Positions 1 through 12,768 of a stretch of DNA of 64,000 bases are shown piece after piece. The notes under the pieces are model-generated. The model had not been told where the DNA came from. It made no database searches and saw only the letters and a program-made list of their open reading frames with translations. Numbering within the stretch: the stretch's first letter is position 1; every line of letters begins with the position of its first letter. The position numbers and the translations under genes are program-made. Source of the stretch: Piscicola geometra (lineage: Eukaryota > Annelida > Clitellata > Hirudinida > Piscicolidae); assembly GCA_943735955.1 (NCBI GenBank), contig OX030958.1, positions 4,071,031-4,135,030 of the forward strand, given 5' to 3'.

Positions 1-290
1 AATGAGTTTTTGGTGTGGTTTGTGTTTGTGCGTGGTTTGGTAGTTTGATCGAGTTTCAAACCCAACTAAATACTAAAATTTTTAATATTCTTTTTCTATA
101 TTAATCTTTCTTTTTATTTCTAAACTTTTATTTCTTATTTAAAAGGTTATTGTTGCAATAGCTCGCAAGCCTAGACAGTTTCATTATAAAGTTGGCCTTG
201 CAAGGTCAGGCTTGAGCCACCATCATCCTCTCCATCTTCATCATTTCTTTTCTCATCAGCTTCATCATCTTCACTTTCGTCATCACTATT

Positions 291-296
291 ATTATT

Positions 297-344
<48 letters not shown>

Positions 345-540
345 TTCTTCTTCTTCTTCTTCTTCTTCTTCTTCTTCTTCTTCTTCTTCTTCTCCTTCTT
401 CTTCTGCTTCTTCTTCTTCTTCTTCTTCTTCTTCTTCTTCTTCTTCTTCTTCTTCTTCTTCTTCTTCTTCTTCTTCTTCTTCTTCTTTTTTCTTCTTCTT
501 CTTCTTCTTCTTCTTCTTCTTCTTCTTCTTCTTCTTGGTA
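291..540. repeat. (TCA)n / (TTC)n microsatellite
   Basis: A TCA triplet run from about 291 passes into a long TTC run that ends near 538, with only a few interruptions (TCC, TGC, TTT). The long open frames here, poly-Asp/Glu on the minus strand and poly-His/Leu/Ser on the plus strand, are products of the repeat and show no other coding signs. Confidence 0.95.
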
Positions 541-1792
541 TTTTTCTTCTTCATCATCATGATCAACACTTTTTCATCCATCCCATCACACTTACCATCT
601 TCATCATCAACATCATCCACTTCATCATAATAACACTCTTCATCATCTTCTTCCTTCTTCTCTCCATCTCCCAAATCATCCTAATCCATTTTTTTCAACG
701 CTTCAATCTTCATCCAGCACATCTTTTCTTAATTATTCACACTTCCATTCTCCTCTACATATTCTGTATTATCTCATTCCCTAAATATTCTCCAAGCTTT
801 GTTTCTTCATTTAAAAAAAATAACATTGCCGAAAGAAGGTGAATTGAATACGGGCGCGCAGAGGTTTGCAGGGCAGTAAATAAGGAATGTGAGAGGCATG
901 AAGGCACGGGTCATGTCTACCACCAGGACCATCCGTGCTCGTTTTCACTACCTCGATTTATGGACAGCTTTCCAAAGCAATAAAGGTTTTACCAATATTT
1001 TTCAAAGATTTTCTTAATTATATATTTTTTAAATCATTAGCAAACATCGAATTTTCAAAACTAATCTTCAAATTCCTTCTAAATCACTTTTATCTTTCCC
1101 ATCAACACATCAATCTTCTCCCTCTAGCCTTTATTGCCTAACCCATCACACAAGCCTCACAGCACCTCAAAGCATCATAATGCTGTCTATAAAACCTAGG
1201 TTTCACATTTCATTTCTGAATAACTTGCTTTCCACTCACCCTTCGATTCTTATTATTTTCTATTTTCATTCCTGTTATTGTAATTATTGCTTTTGAAGTT
1301 TACATAACATACAATTAAAGTTCGCACTATTTAAAAAAAAAAGCCTCTGTATCATCATCATCATCATCATCATCACCATCATCATCACCGTAATTACTAC
1401 TTGCACTTGATGCTTACTCGTCTTAAAAATTATTTTGTATTATTTATTATGTATGATACGAATAAAATCAAACAATACACTAGGAAATTGCTATCGAAAA
1501 AAGTCTTCTTTCCATCACTCTTTCGGTTTCTGTTATTAAGATTTGAAGTTGTTATTTAATTATAAAAGTCTTTTTTCAACTAGGGAAAAAGTGTTTTTAG
1601 TCATAACAAACATAAATTGTTCCACTGAAACATCTGTTTTCTGCTGAGTTATGATCTCGGGAGCAACCAAAATCAAAATACGTCACCGGTTGAAAACAAT
1701 CCCAGAATGTATAGTCGCATCACGATCCAGCGCCGAGCAACAATAAGATATAACAAGCAAGTTTAATCACTATAAACTACCAACAAAACAAC
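541..1792. other. No confident gene; AT-rich, short ATC repeat
   Basis: The stretch is mostly AT-rich with an ATC triplet run at about 1350-1388. A GC-richer pocket at 840-990 has short open frames on both strands. The plus frame starting at the ATG of 898 could end at a GT near 985, but nothing in it is recognisable. No RNA gene is seen. Confidence 0.4.
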
Positions 1793-2361
1793 CTCTAGTT
1801 TTCCTGCTTGGTCTGTCATTTGGCTTTCGAGGTTCTGGCATTTGGCCTTGTAGCTTTCCAGTTCCACCCTTGCCCGCTCCAGTCTGTGCAGCAAGAATGG
1901 GTTTGTGTGTATTGTTTCATCACAGATTTAAAAACAATTTGAACAAAACTGTTTATTATAACCATAGAAACGAATGGAAAACACAAATCCACGATTGTAA
2001 ATCAATTATGCAAATTAGACAGAGGCCTTTGTACGCAAAGAAGGTTTTCAGAAAAAGAAATGTCCCGTTGTAATCTGGCCCGTTATAATTCACTAAGAGG
2101 TGTTTAACGAAGTAATATTCGATGTTCTTTTACGAAAAAGTTTTAAGTGCCATTTATTTTTAAAAAGTCTTAAAAAGAAAATGATCAATCGTTTTGCTCA
2201 AGAAAACATCTCTAAACGCATACAAACGCATACAAACACTCAATAAAAACAACCGACCGTTCACATTCGTTCTTCAAGGCAACGATGGTTCGACTCTGTT
2301 CATCCACCCGCCTCAGCAGCACCTCGTGGTTTGAAACTGGCTCACGTGACTCCTTCTTGCT
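1793..2361 (-). CDS. Partial gene: two coiled-coil exons, unknown protein
   Basis: Two minus-strand exons, 2361-2258 and 1883-1793, join in frame (phase 2 at the junction) to give about 65 residues rich in Glu, Lys, Arg, Gln and Leu with heptad-like spacing, for example ECERLERARVELE at the junction. The acceptors are CACAG in both cases. The donors are CG|GTCGGT, which is weak, and GAG|GTTGTT. The composition is far more codon-like than the surrounding AT-rich DNA, so this is probably part of a coiled-coil protein running from above 2361 to below 1793. I could not place its other exons with confidence. An initiating exon at 3801-3742 (residues MASATSSGRRWKFW...) is one possibility. No family is recognised. 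Confidence 0.4.
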
Positions 2362-2922
2362 CTGTGATTGGTCCAACTTAAAAGCAATCGATTCGAGTAC
2401 TTGGCAAAAAAGTTAGAGCGTTTAAAAATATAAGTTTTAATTTAATCCCCGTAATGAAACACCATCTTTGATTTGGTGTTCTTGCAGTGAAGCACCACTT
2501 ATTGTACTCACATAATGTAAAATCCACATCACTGCTGCGTCTACTCATTAATCAGATAGACTTACACCCTCGTGTTTACAGGAAATACTTTTCGCTTGAC
2601 AAATCATGCTTTTATGTTCCTGTTTTCCGCATTGAGCCTCTATTACCGCGTTAAATGCAAGAGCGACCTTCGCAAAACTTCTTTCGTGGAACTCTCAAGG
2701 TCTCCTCACAACAGACTGACTGCGTGAAAGGCGCTGGTGCTAGGTGAGATGCAATAAATGTCTAATGGAATGTGCCCGAGGGACCTTACAATCGTCTAAG
2801 ACATACTCAATTTCAATATTATCTTTTGCATTGGCATCTTGTCTGGAGGCAGTTTTGAGAGATTGATGCTTTGGTACTCAACCTAATTGAATGTTTGTGT
2901 TACCATTTTGTTGCCTTCACAG

Positions 2923-3865
2923 CGCCTCAAACAACGCGCGTTACAAGGAGTCCACCCATTCATCATCATTTCCGCCAACTCACTAGTTACATTCAGTACA
3001 ACTCCATTTGGTAACTCATTCAAATTTAACTTTCCGTAATCCTTGTCTGATAATTTCATTCCACACAACAGTCACGCCACATCTCCACTCCATCTTCCTG
3101 ACGTTTCCACCACCACACAGACTACCACACCACACAAGCTACCACACCACACAAGTTACCACACCACACAAGCTACCACACCACACAAGTTACCACACCA
3201 CACAAGCTACCACACCACACAAGCTACCACACCACACAAGCTACCACACCACACAAGCTACCACACCACACAAGCTACCACACCACACAGCCTACCACAC
3301 CACACAACCTCCCACACCACACAGCCTACCACACCACACAACCTCCCACACCACACAGCCTACCACACCACACAGCCTACCACACCACACAAGCTACCAC
3401 TCCACACAGACTACCACACCACACAAGCTACCACACCACACAAGCTACCACACCACACAGCCTACCACACCACACAACCTCCCACACCACACAGCCTACC
3501 ACACCACACAACCTCCCACACCACACAACCTCCCACACCACACAGCCTACCACACCACACAGCCTACCACACCACACAAGCCTACCACACCACACAGCCT
3601 ACCACACCACACAGCCTACCACACCACACAAGCTACCACTCCACACAGACTACCACACCACACAAGCTACCACACCACACAGCCTACTACACCACACAGC
3701 CTACCACACCACACAGCCTCCCACACCTCCCACACATCCACCTTCTCAGGCTGCTTCTTCCAGAACTTCCAACGTCTTCCGGAGGACGTTGCTGACGCCA
3801 TTGCACTGAAGTTACAAAGACACTCTCAAGAGCCGCATCGAATCATTTTGAAATTGGTTGAATGA
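2923..3865 (+). CDS. Possible 3' end of an unknown gene (two exons)
   Basis: Exon 2923-3010 (acceptor TTCACAG, donor TTTG|GTAACT, phase 1) and terminal exon 3750-3865 (acceptor CCTTCTCAG, stop TGA) are phase-compatible and join into about 67 residues ending in EPHRIILKLVE. The intron between them is filled by a CA-rich minisatellite that runs up to the acceptor. The family is not recognised. The same segment can instead be read on the minus strand as a first exon (ATG at 3801-3799 with a good context, donor AAG|GTGGAT at 3742), so even the strand is uncertain. Confidence 0.3.
3110..3730. repeat. 17-bp CA-rich minisatellite
   Basis: Tandem units close to CACACCACACAAGCTAC, about 35 copies, with AGCCTAC and ACCTCCC variants. 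Because 17 is not a multiple of 3, a stop-free unit leaves several frames open, which explains the overlapping Thr/Pro/His-rich open frames here. The array ends 20-40 bp before a candidate splice acceptor at 3749. Confidence 0.95.
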
Positions 3866-6496
3866 TAGGGAGAAGAGTAGCTGGTGAGTTTCTTTGTAGT
3901 TCAAGCTACAAGCAAGTGCTTGTGGTGTTTGAGGGGGTCTTTGTGAGAAGTGTGATGGATGTGCTGCCGTTTCCTTGTGATCCTTTGTGCTTTAGTCTTG
4001 CAAGACATTTCTTTATTTCTTTTCAATCACCGGACAACTTTTATATGCGTCTGTTTGTTAGAAATGTTCTTTTAACGCTTGTGGTTTATTTTAGATTTAG
4101 TTTATTATTTCATTTTGATGGTTGTTTATCCATTTTTTCCGATTTTGTGTGGGTGGTGTTTTAATTTTGAGAAAAAGATTAATTACTCAATTATCACTTT
4201 TTAATTAAATCATATTTCGTAGAAAGCCTTTATTAAGTCTTGAATGTTTGTGCAAGAATGTAGAAAATTGATGCTGATGATTTCACTGATGATACTTAAC
4301 GCCTATGAAATAAAAAGTTGCAATGGTGTAAGGGTTAGTTGTTTGGTTGATTATAACAAACAGTTGGTGAAATGATTGGTAACCTTGTGATGTAGTCGAG
4401 TTCGTGGAAGCGAAAGATGCTCTGAAGAGATGAAAATATGATGAATAACTTAGAGCGTTGTTTAGTGCAGTGTTAATATTTGTTTCTGGTATGATGTTGA
4501 GGGTGATGATTGAGGACCAATTTAATGTTGCAATGTGTGGAAGCATTGGTATTCCTGGCTTAAGTATGCGTAGAGGAGTGAACTTGAAAGGGCATTTGAT
4601 TGCTTGTCGAATCTCTTGCACTATGAGAAGTTTAAAGCTTCAGCCAAGTGTTCAGCTTGTTTGTTTATTTGGAAGCGAAGCGATGTAATGAAGGTTTTGC
4701 TTTCTAATTTTACTTTGTCAGCTGCTAATCTTAGACTTACAGACTTTTTTACGTTTTTTTCCCCAACTTTTATATATTTCCAACGTATGTATCTCTAGTA
4801 AATATCTCCAATCTGTATTTTCAGTGAATAAATCGGAGAAGTTTTGAAATAAATCCTTCAATTCATGTTGAGAACTTGCAAGAGACGTCAAGTCAGGTCG
4901 GGTGGTTGCTCAGAGCGCTGATGTATGCAGACATGCTTCTGAACAAGAACGCGAAATGTAACGAAGGCAGGCGTTCCTATTGCAGTACCACGCTCATTTC
5001 CTCTCCAGCGCAGAAAACAACTCACGCCAGTCAACTTACAGTCGTAATCGGGAAATAATTACGGAGTAACAATATAAATAACAATAATGAAATATAAAAA
5101 ACAAGTTATATTATTTATTTATTTATATCCAATGCTAATCCCAGTCAACTACGCTGGAGTAACAACAACACCTTGTATCCCATCAACACGAACATCATCC
5201 TGCTTATATATCCCTGTTATAGTGCTCTTCTTAGAGATGCGTTCATCTTATAGGCTTGATTCAAAATCGGGTCGACTAATGTTCTCGTGTAGTGGAGTTG
5301 TGTTGATGCGTGCAAGCTCATCGATGTCTTTGTGATTATAAGAGATGCGTCTTATATTGGATTCGGTATCGAAAAGTTGAAAAATGTTCGATCGAATAGG
5401 AATACTGCTCCCTGAAACGTAATGAATCCTATCCATTATCCTTATTGAAACTTTAGCTAACTTTAAAAAGCTCTACACTTTTTACTACACTTCAAAGTTA
5501 TAGTTCAGCATAAAGCTAATTCATAAATTTATTTTTAAAACTGTACATTATTCCTTTTAAATCCGGCATTCGTCTCAGCTTTTTCCTGTTACGACTGCTG
5601 ATGTTTGTTTGATGTCGATTCTCTCGGGAAATAAAGGTTCATATTTTATTGAGATGAATTTAAGACGCCAAGCACTCCGAAGGATAATAAACAGTTTAAC
5701 CAACCAAGTAAAAACCAATATTATATTTACAAAAACAATTTAGGCTTCGCTTTGAATAGCCTACAATTTAAATAATTATACGCCAACACTTGCCATAGTT
5801 CAATTTATAGAACCTTGAATGAACACTCTTTCAGATAAATATGCTGGGTAATAATGATTTAATTATACATAATCACTCGCCCTTATCACCTCACCAACAC
5901 ACACAAAACGTGAAATTGGGGAATCTTATCAGAGACGTTTACGCCATAAGCTGCACAAGTGCTGAGAGGATGATGAACAGACCGATGCCACCATCGCCAG
6001 CACGCACCCATCGGTACGATTAAATACTCAAGGCAGTCTCACTGCACCAAACACGCACGCTTCAACCAGGAAACAACCAGCAGCCCCTCACAAACCACCA
6101 TCACCATCCCGTGGAGATGGCCATAGGTTGCTAGAGTGAAACGAATGCTATATAAATATGAATATATACAGAAGATACCACCGCAAAAGTAATCCATAAT
6201 GTGATAAATTCATTTGACTGCATTCTCATAGCAACCCTAATAATATGATAGAGGTTAATGTTACCGAAGTAAACAAAGAATAAACAATAATCATTTAGTC
6301 ATTGTGTATTTACAGGCCTAGATTGTACTTTGCCATTATCACTCTAGTCGTCACCACAACTACTACCAACCTCACCAGCACATCACCCTACCACCAATAC
6401 ACATAAAATCTACTACTGTATAATATATTTAATGGATCCTGCGGCTAATGTTGAGCTGTGATGGGTGATAGAGGTGAGATGCTCAGACATTCATTA
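3866..6496. other. Intergenic, no gene seen
   Basis: AT-rich sequence with only short, poorly coding open frames on both strands. The part nearest 6.5 kb should hold the 3' UTR of the minus-strand DUF4211 gene. No tRNA or recognisable transposon is seen. Confidence 0.5.
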
Positions 6497-9400
6497 CTAA
6501 GATTCATCCATCGACTGTTCCTTTTCCTCTTGTGACGTGCCATGCTGTTGTTGCTGCTGCTGCTGTTGCATCATAGATTCTAGAGACTCCTGTTCCATCA
6601 GTTGCTCTCCAGGCTGTTCTTGTTGTTGTTGTTGTTGCAAGTTTTGTTGTTCTTGTTCATCTATTTGTGGTTTTTGTGCAGAATGCTCTTCTGCCTCATC
6701 ACCTTGTTGTTGTTGTTGTTGTTGTTGTTGTTCATTAGATACTTGTCCCTCATATGCCTCACCGGCTTCTTCCTGCTTAACCTCCTGCTTCTCGAGAAGT
6801 TGTCGTTGTTCTTGTTGTTCCATCAAAATCTGCTCCAGGTATTGTTGTTGTTGTTCGGCAGACAGCTCACTAAGGAACTGTTGTTGTTCCTCTGTTAGTT
6901 CCGCAATGATTTGTTGTGGCTCACCCTGATCAGCATCTGACTGTTCGTGTTGTTGTTGTTGAGATGGGTCGAGTTGTTGTTGTTGTTGTTGTAGGAGGTT
7001 GACCATTGAAGGGTCATAAACAGCTTGCACGTAACTTCCATCCTCCAGTTGGATGTATCCGATGGCCTGACCGCCCGTCAAGGCAGTGCTCGAGATCCCT
7101 TCCAACTCGCCTGCTCCCAGAACCACAGCAGCGCCTGAAGTGACTGCACTGCTCGCATCCAGCTGCACCATGTTGCCGTTCTCATCAATCTGCATCAACG
7201 CCACTCCCTGATCCCCCTGTTGTTGTTGTTGTTGTTGCAAGAGACTTTGTTGTTCGAGCAGTTGTTGCTGGTACTGTTTCATCTCATCACTTTGTTGTCC
7301 TTGTTCTTGTTGTTCTAGAAGTGCTTGTTGTTGCTGCTCCTGTTGGTTTTCAGCACTTGCGCTGGAAGAAGTGACCACAGAAGTGGTAGCTTGGCTTGTG
7401 GCAGCTGATTCATCAACGGTGCCTTGCTGTTCTGCTGCTTGTGGTTCTCCCTCCTGCCCGGTGGCTGCTTCATCCTCGTACTGCGTCACCACGGAGATGA
7501 CGATCGAGCACTTGGTCAGCAGTTCCTTGAGGTTTCTCAGGTGCTGCTGGATCCAGATGCGGTTGGAGCAGCACTCCTCGAGCAGGTCCTTGTCGCCCTT
7601 GTCCTTGCTCTGGATGCGTCTGTAGTTCACCTCCTCGGCGGCACTCTTGTAGAAGAGGTACTTGTAGTGGTGCAGTGCGTGGTAGGTGGTCATCATCTCG
7701 ACAGCTGCCTGGCAGATGAGAAAGTTCTCAGCAGAAGTCATCTCCACCTCCCTGAATGTCTCCAGGGTGTTCGGGTCGTATGTGGGACCAAAGAAGTTGA
7801 CAATCTTCACTGCCACACTGCTTGTGTTGCCTGTTGCCTGGAGGGTTTGATGGAGAATGGATATTTGTATATTGCAGCATTGCGAATATTTATTGACTAC
7901 ATGAAAGAACAAACGTCAGCATACCTGACAGGCGAACTTCTCCTGACTGATGGTGGACAGGTCAGAGATGCGGTAGTGAGGCAGCTGGTCGATGGCGTCC
8001 TTGAACTTGACAGTCCACGTGATCTGAGACAGGAGGGTCTTCTGGGCCTCGACGAGAAGTGAGTCGATCTGCTTGAGGGGCTCCAGGTAGTAGCTCTCCT
8101 GGTGCAGGTGGATGGCGTTGATGAAGGAAGCGTCGAGGTACTGTGACACAATGTTCTGAGCGTAGATGTTGAAGAGGTCAATCAGGGCGTCCTGCTCGAG
8201 ACTCTGGTCGAATGGCTTCGGCAGGTACATGGCTATTACCTTCACCACCTCCTGCCTGCGTCCCGTCGTGTTCACCACATCGACGAGGATCGCTCGAAAG
8301 CTTGACCGGATGTCACCCGACCAGCTGGAGTAGATCGATGCTGACTTGTGCAACAACTTGCCATCCACAATGACAGGATCGAACTTCTGCAGCAGACGAC
8401 CAGCCTCGATCTTCCAGATCGGGAAGCTCTCCTGCTTGTAGTAGTCCTTCCTCTCGAGCACAAAATCGCCCTTCTGGTAGTAGTGAGGGTCGTTCGGAGC
8501 TGCCGAGACGATGGTCATGCTGCTCTGGTTTGGGGGCAAGCCATTGATGCGGTCATCCTTCATGAGGTTTCTAGCGGTGGTGTTGCCACTGCGACTGCCC
8601 CTTGGACGACCTCTTCCTCGACCTCCCCTGGGTGGCTTCGGAGCAACCGCCATCAAGGGCTGCACCCTTTTGAGGCCGTCAGTTGTGGGCTTCCAACCAG
8701 GGTCGGAATCGTCAGAGTCAGATCCGTAGTTGTCTTCCAGATCCATCAACTCGTCGTAGCTGTCGTCGTCACTGCCCTTTTCCTTGCGGATGATCCTGCT
8801 CGTCATGCGGTCTTGCTTGCGCATGTAGTTCTTGGTGCTCGGGTCCATCTCGTACTTCTTCCTGTAGAACTTGTTGCCATTGAAGCCGGTGCCCGACTGG
8901 CCTTTGTTGCGTCTGTTGGGGCAGAACTCTGGAATGTACGGAGGCAAGGGCGGCTTCTTGAAGATGGTGCTGTTTGCAACACTTGCTAGAGTTTCTGGCT
9001 TGATGCCCTGCACAAAGCTCGAGAACGCCATGCCATACTTGCTGGTCACATGCGACTCGAACTTCGCCTGCAAGTTCACTGGTCCGTTCACCATGAGAAG
9101 GAGCTCTTCAGGATCCGGAGCCTCTCTCAGAGAGTCGAATTCGTTGTCCTCTTCATCCTCTGACAACGCCACTGAGCCCTTGCCAATGATCTCGTTCGTG
9201 TCGTTCTGAGCCACTGCAGACGACGCCTCAGCAAGGAGAGCAAGTACGTGGTTGTTGTTCATCGAGGTGGAGTTGATGAAGTTCTGTTGGTGCAGCTGTT
9301 GTTGCTGGTGCTGCTGCAGAATCTCCTGGAGGGCTTGTGGGTCGATCTGGCCTTGAGGGCCCGTCGTGAGAATCACTTGCTGCCCTCCCTGCTGGTCGTC

Positions 9401-10250
9401 TGACCCGTTGTCTTCCTGGATGACAAACTCGTAATTGGAGAGGTCGAGACCTGCCAGGTTGCCCTTGCTGATGAGTTCCTGCAGTTCTGGCGGGATCTGC
9501 TGGCCTGGCTGGATGACAAAGTCTCCGGAGTTGTTTGCCAAGCCATTGACGTGCACTTGTGTCTGTTGCTGTTGCGAGTTGTTGTCGTTCGGCATGATGA
9601 GGATCTGCATCTGGTCGTCTCCCAGCTTCAAGTTCTCCTGCTTGGCACTGATGTTCGCGAGGTCCTCGAGAGATATGTTGTTGTTGTTCATCACTGAGGA
9701 ATCACTCACTGTCTGGTAGTTCTCCGAAACCAACGTCTCTTCAGAAACTGGCTTTGCAATCAGTTCATTGTTCGCTCCAGCTGTTATCTCAAACGCTTGC
9801 CCTTCAATGAGAGCAATTATTTTCTCTCCAGGTGCTAGATTATCTGGAATGTTTGCCACAAGCAACTCCTGTAGAAGAAAAATTGTAGCTAATAATATAT
9901 ATAATTGAAAATTTTATTATTTAAAATATAGGTATTAGTAATAAATAAAATAAATGGGAAAAAAACTACTGTACTGGATTGATTGAAAGTTCTTCAAGTT
10001 GTTGGTTTTTATTTTGCAGTTTTTGTGGCTTTACAGGAGATTGTTCCAGGTACTTTTGACCTGTCAGTAAACTCTTGACTACTCCAGACCCACCATTTTG
10101 TTGGGACCTATTTGCCCTATTAGGTTTGGATCCATAACCAGAATTTGGCAATGATTGTTGATGGTTCACGACATCTCCAACATTGTAAGATTGCTGAAGT
10201 ATAGACGTTCCTCCCAATTGCCTGTTCTGTTGTTTCCCTAACTGATCCAT
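6497..10250 (-). CDS. Glutamine-rich DUF4211 nuclear protein (QSER1/PRR12-like)
   Basis: Three coding exons: 10250-9975, 9868-7925 and 7837-6497, all joined in phase 0, giving 1186 residues. An acceptor just before the ATG (TTACAG|CTATG) implies an upstream non-coding exon. The order is a Gln/Asn-rich N-terminus; an AT-hook-like stretch (GRGRGRPRGSR, about residues 505-520) after an acidic Asp/Ser patch; a conserved block of about residues 556-860 containing FPIWKIEAGRLLQKFDP; then a tail of about 320 residues of polyglutamine and glutamate. The conserved block is what I recall of DUF4211, the C-terminal domain of vertebrate QSER1 and PRR12, which are chromatin-associated. A nuclear, chromatin-related role is inferred. 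QSER1/PRR12 orthology is likely but unproven, and the long polyQ tail after the domain is unusual. Confidence 0.75.
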
Positions 10251-10599
10251 AGCTGTAAGAATTTTTTTCTCATTTAATTAATTTTTTATATAAGTATGGC
10301 CATTTCACGACAAGTTGTTAACGTGGGCACTATGAAATCGTTTTATTGTTTTTGAATGTATTCCTAATATTGTGATTAAAACTAAATTTTCTTTTATTTA
10401 AAAACAATAACTAACTTCTAGGGCTAAGCGGGAATCTTTTAGAAAAACGAGCCAAACAGTGATGGATAATTACCAATAAAAAGTCCAATAACCAAATATT
10501 CTTCTAATAATTTTCAAAACTGAATAATATTTCCAACAATTTGAATTATTTTTAGAATTAATTTTTAACCAAATCGATCGAAATTAATAAGATACGACA

Positions 10600-10760
10600 T
10601 GAGAAACAATATTTTCGGAATCCGCCATCTTACAAACGAAGTTAGCCTGGTAGTCTGATAGCTAGCCAATAGCAGTGAGCTTCGTCGTCGGCCATTTTGA
10701 AATTCGAACAAAGCTTCGCTACTGTCGATTACTCGCGTATTTTTCAATTCGTTTTATTCA
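10600..10760 (-). promoter_or_regulatory. Probable promoter of the DUF4211 gene
   Basis: About 350-500 bp upstream of the coding start lies a GC-richer pocket with a YY1-type site (plus-strand CCGCCATCTTA at about 10622), a CCAAT box (AGCCAATAGC near 10665) and a second CCATTTTG at about 10693. No TATA box is evident. YY1 plus CCAAT is typical of housekeeping promoters in animals. The transcription start itself cannot be read from sequence. Confidence 0.4.
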
Positions 10761-12720
10761 GTTATTTTTTCTTCTTTAGTTGGTGATTTTTAACCAAAAG
10801 TCTGATTGTTTCATGCCCAATCATCAAACTAATACCTAAATTGTTTGAAATATGTATCTTGTCTTATGATGAGAAAAGTCTCTCAAGACCTTCAAAAATT
10901 GCGTAGTGGCTAAAGGGAATGCTTTAATCGTTAAATTATTGGAAATTAAGAACTTTTACTAGGTAAATACTCACACTTTCTTTCAAATATGCCTTAATGT
11001 CCTTAAGTGAAAGGCTTTTAAGTTGCTTGGTTTTTGTTAATTTAATAAAAGAATCATTCATGGTTTTTAACTAAATAAACCTGTGGAGCACTTCACCATA
11101 TTCTCATTCTTTTAAAATGTGTAATATATGTATAAAAAAATAATTAAAAATTCAATAAGGAAGAAACTTGTACATTAGAATTTTAAATTAGCCTTAAAGA
11201 TCTAAGTATAAAATTTAAAAAATTATTTAAGATGGAAGACACAACCAAGTATAAAAAGTTAATGTCTAAAATTAAAATTTGAAATGTTTGGAAAAATAAT
11301 TGCAAAAGATTATAGACAAATTGATAATGTTGCTGTGTGATTATGTATGTTTTGGAAACTACTGCATTGACAAAAGGCTCAGCTAAACTTAAGGTGTTAA
11401 GGTATGTTTTGGCTACTGTTGCTAGGTTGGCTAAGATAAAAAATGAGTTTATAACAGAAAAACGTTTGAGATAGTTTGGAAACGTGTAAAGTATTGAGAG
11501 AAATAATATCGGATGAAGAATTCTAGATGGACGTGATGAATATATTAAGGTAGATGCAGAAAATAAAGTATGGAAACAGTACTTCGAGAGCCCAATGAGA
11601 GCAGCCGAAAGTAAGGTAGAAAAATTGGAATAATTATGGAATAATTAATAATAATTGGAAGAATTATGAAAAATTATGGAATACCATGAGCGGCGATCCT
11701 GTGTTCAGGTGTCCCCCCCCCTCCACTTTTGGTAGTGAAGGGGTCAACTTTAATGGTTTGGACCCCAAGATCACCGTTTATGCTGAGTAAGCCCTCCCCC
11801 CCTCCCCTCCCCCAAAGATTTGCCGCAGATCGACGCCCCTTTGGAATACCATTTACTTTTTTTATGGTAAGAATATTTAACACTTTATTTGTACATACTA
11901 TAATGATTATAGTATAATCATTCGAAATGATGTCACTTGTAAAAATTGATTTTATTCATATCGGAAAGTTTTAAATGGAACAAAAATATCTAAAAGAGAT
12001 GATTGAGATATCTAAATATGATATGAAAGAGATATCTAAAAGAGTAAGATTGAAATTTAAAAATGTGCAAATAAATTGATATTTAGGTCTTTTCAATTTC
12101 TCAAAATAGCTATGCGTTCGATGAGTTTTTTTTTTACTTTCTTTTTCTATATATAACGTATATTGCTGAAAATTCCCATACTCATTTGTTTTCAAAACAT
12201 TTCCATTTTTATGTGAGCTAACTTATAAATAATTAATATTTTATATTATGAAAATAAATATACAAGTGATTAATAAACCTAACACGATCGCAGTCAGTCG
12301 ATACTCGTTGTTTGCTGAATTAACAAACGTTAAAAATGCCAGCTGAATAGTTAGAGACAAAGAATAGGCGATCGTATCGACTAGCATTCCCGATGAAGAA
12401 AAGGAAGAAGAGTAAGATAATGGTTGGCTGTTCACTCACTGCTCGTGCTCTCCAGCTGTACTTCAAGCTTTCAGGGAGTCACAGATTCAGTCGATTCAGG
12501 AACTGTTCGCATTTTCCTATATATTCTTACAAGGTTCAATGGGAATACAGGAATGTGTTTGTAGGGAAGTATCTTGTATGTTAACAGATGTCATTTACAC
12601 ATCACATTCCTGAACTTTCCAAAGAAAAAATAAGTGTTAGTTTCTCCAGCTAATTAGGTTAAAAGAAATGATTTATTTTTATATTTATTTTTCCCGAAAT
12701 TATAGAGCATAAAGTCTTGG
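10761..12720. other. Intergenic with a decayed LINE-like stretch
   Basis: AT-rich. At about 11390-11640 a plus-strand stretch reads, with frameshifts, like the C-terminal tail of a non-LTR reverse transcriptase (EKRLR-FGNV-type words), probably a relic. A 154-bp insertion at 11688-11841 is listed separately. No intact gene is seen. Confidence 0.35.
11677..11852. mobile_element. 154-bp insertion between 11-bp direct repeats
   Basis: TGGAATACCAT occurs at 11677-11687 and again at 11842-11852. The 154 bases between are GC-richer than the flanks and hold two C-homopolymer tracts (about 11714-11722 and 11795-11814). The direct repeats look like a target-site duplication. The insert has no visible tRNA boxes or clear terminal inverted repeats, so its class is unknown. 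Confidence 0.4.
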
Positions 12721-12768
12721 ACTAATATTTAAGAACGACCAAAATCAACTCGCTTACACCTTCTTCAG

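Noticed and set aside
171..674. 167-residue acidic frame (minus) and His/Leu/Ser frame (plus)
   Set aside because: Both are translations of the TCA/TTC microsatellite; no splice sites, domains or normal codon mix.
3008..3865. 250-285 residue Thr/Pro/His-rich frames
   Set aside because: Produced by a stop-free 17-bp minisatellite that leaves several frames open; only the last 116 bases look exonic.
6537..9719. Many plus-strand frames opposite the DUF4211 gene
   Set aside because: Antisense shadows of CAG/CAA-rich coding sequence (poly-Cys, poly-Leu); the minus-strand gene explains the region.
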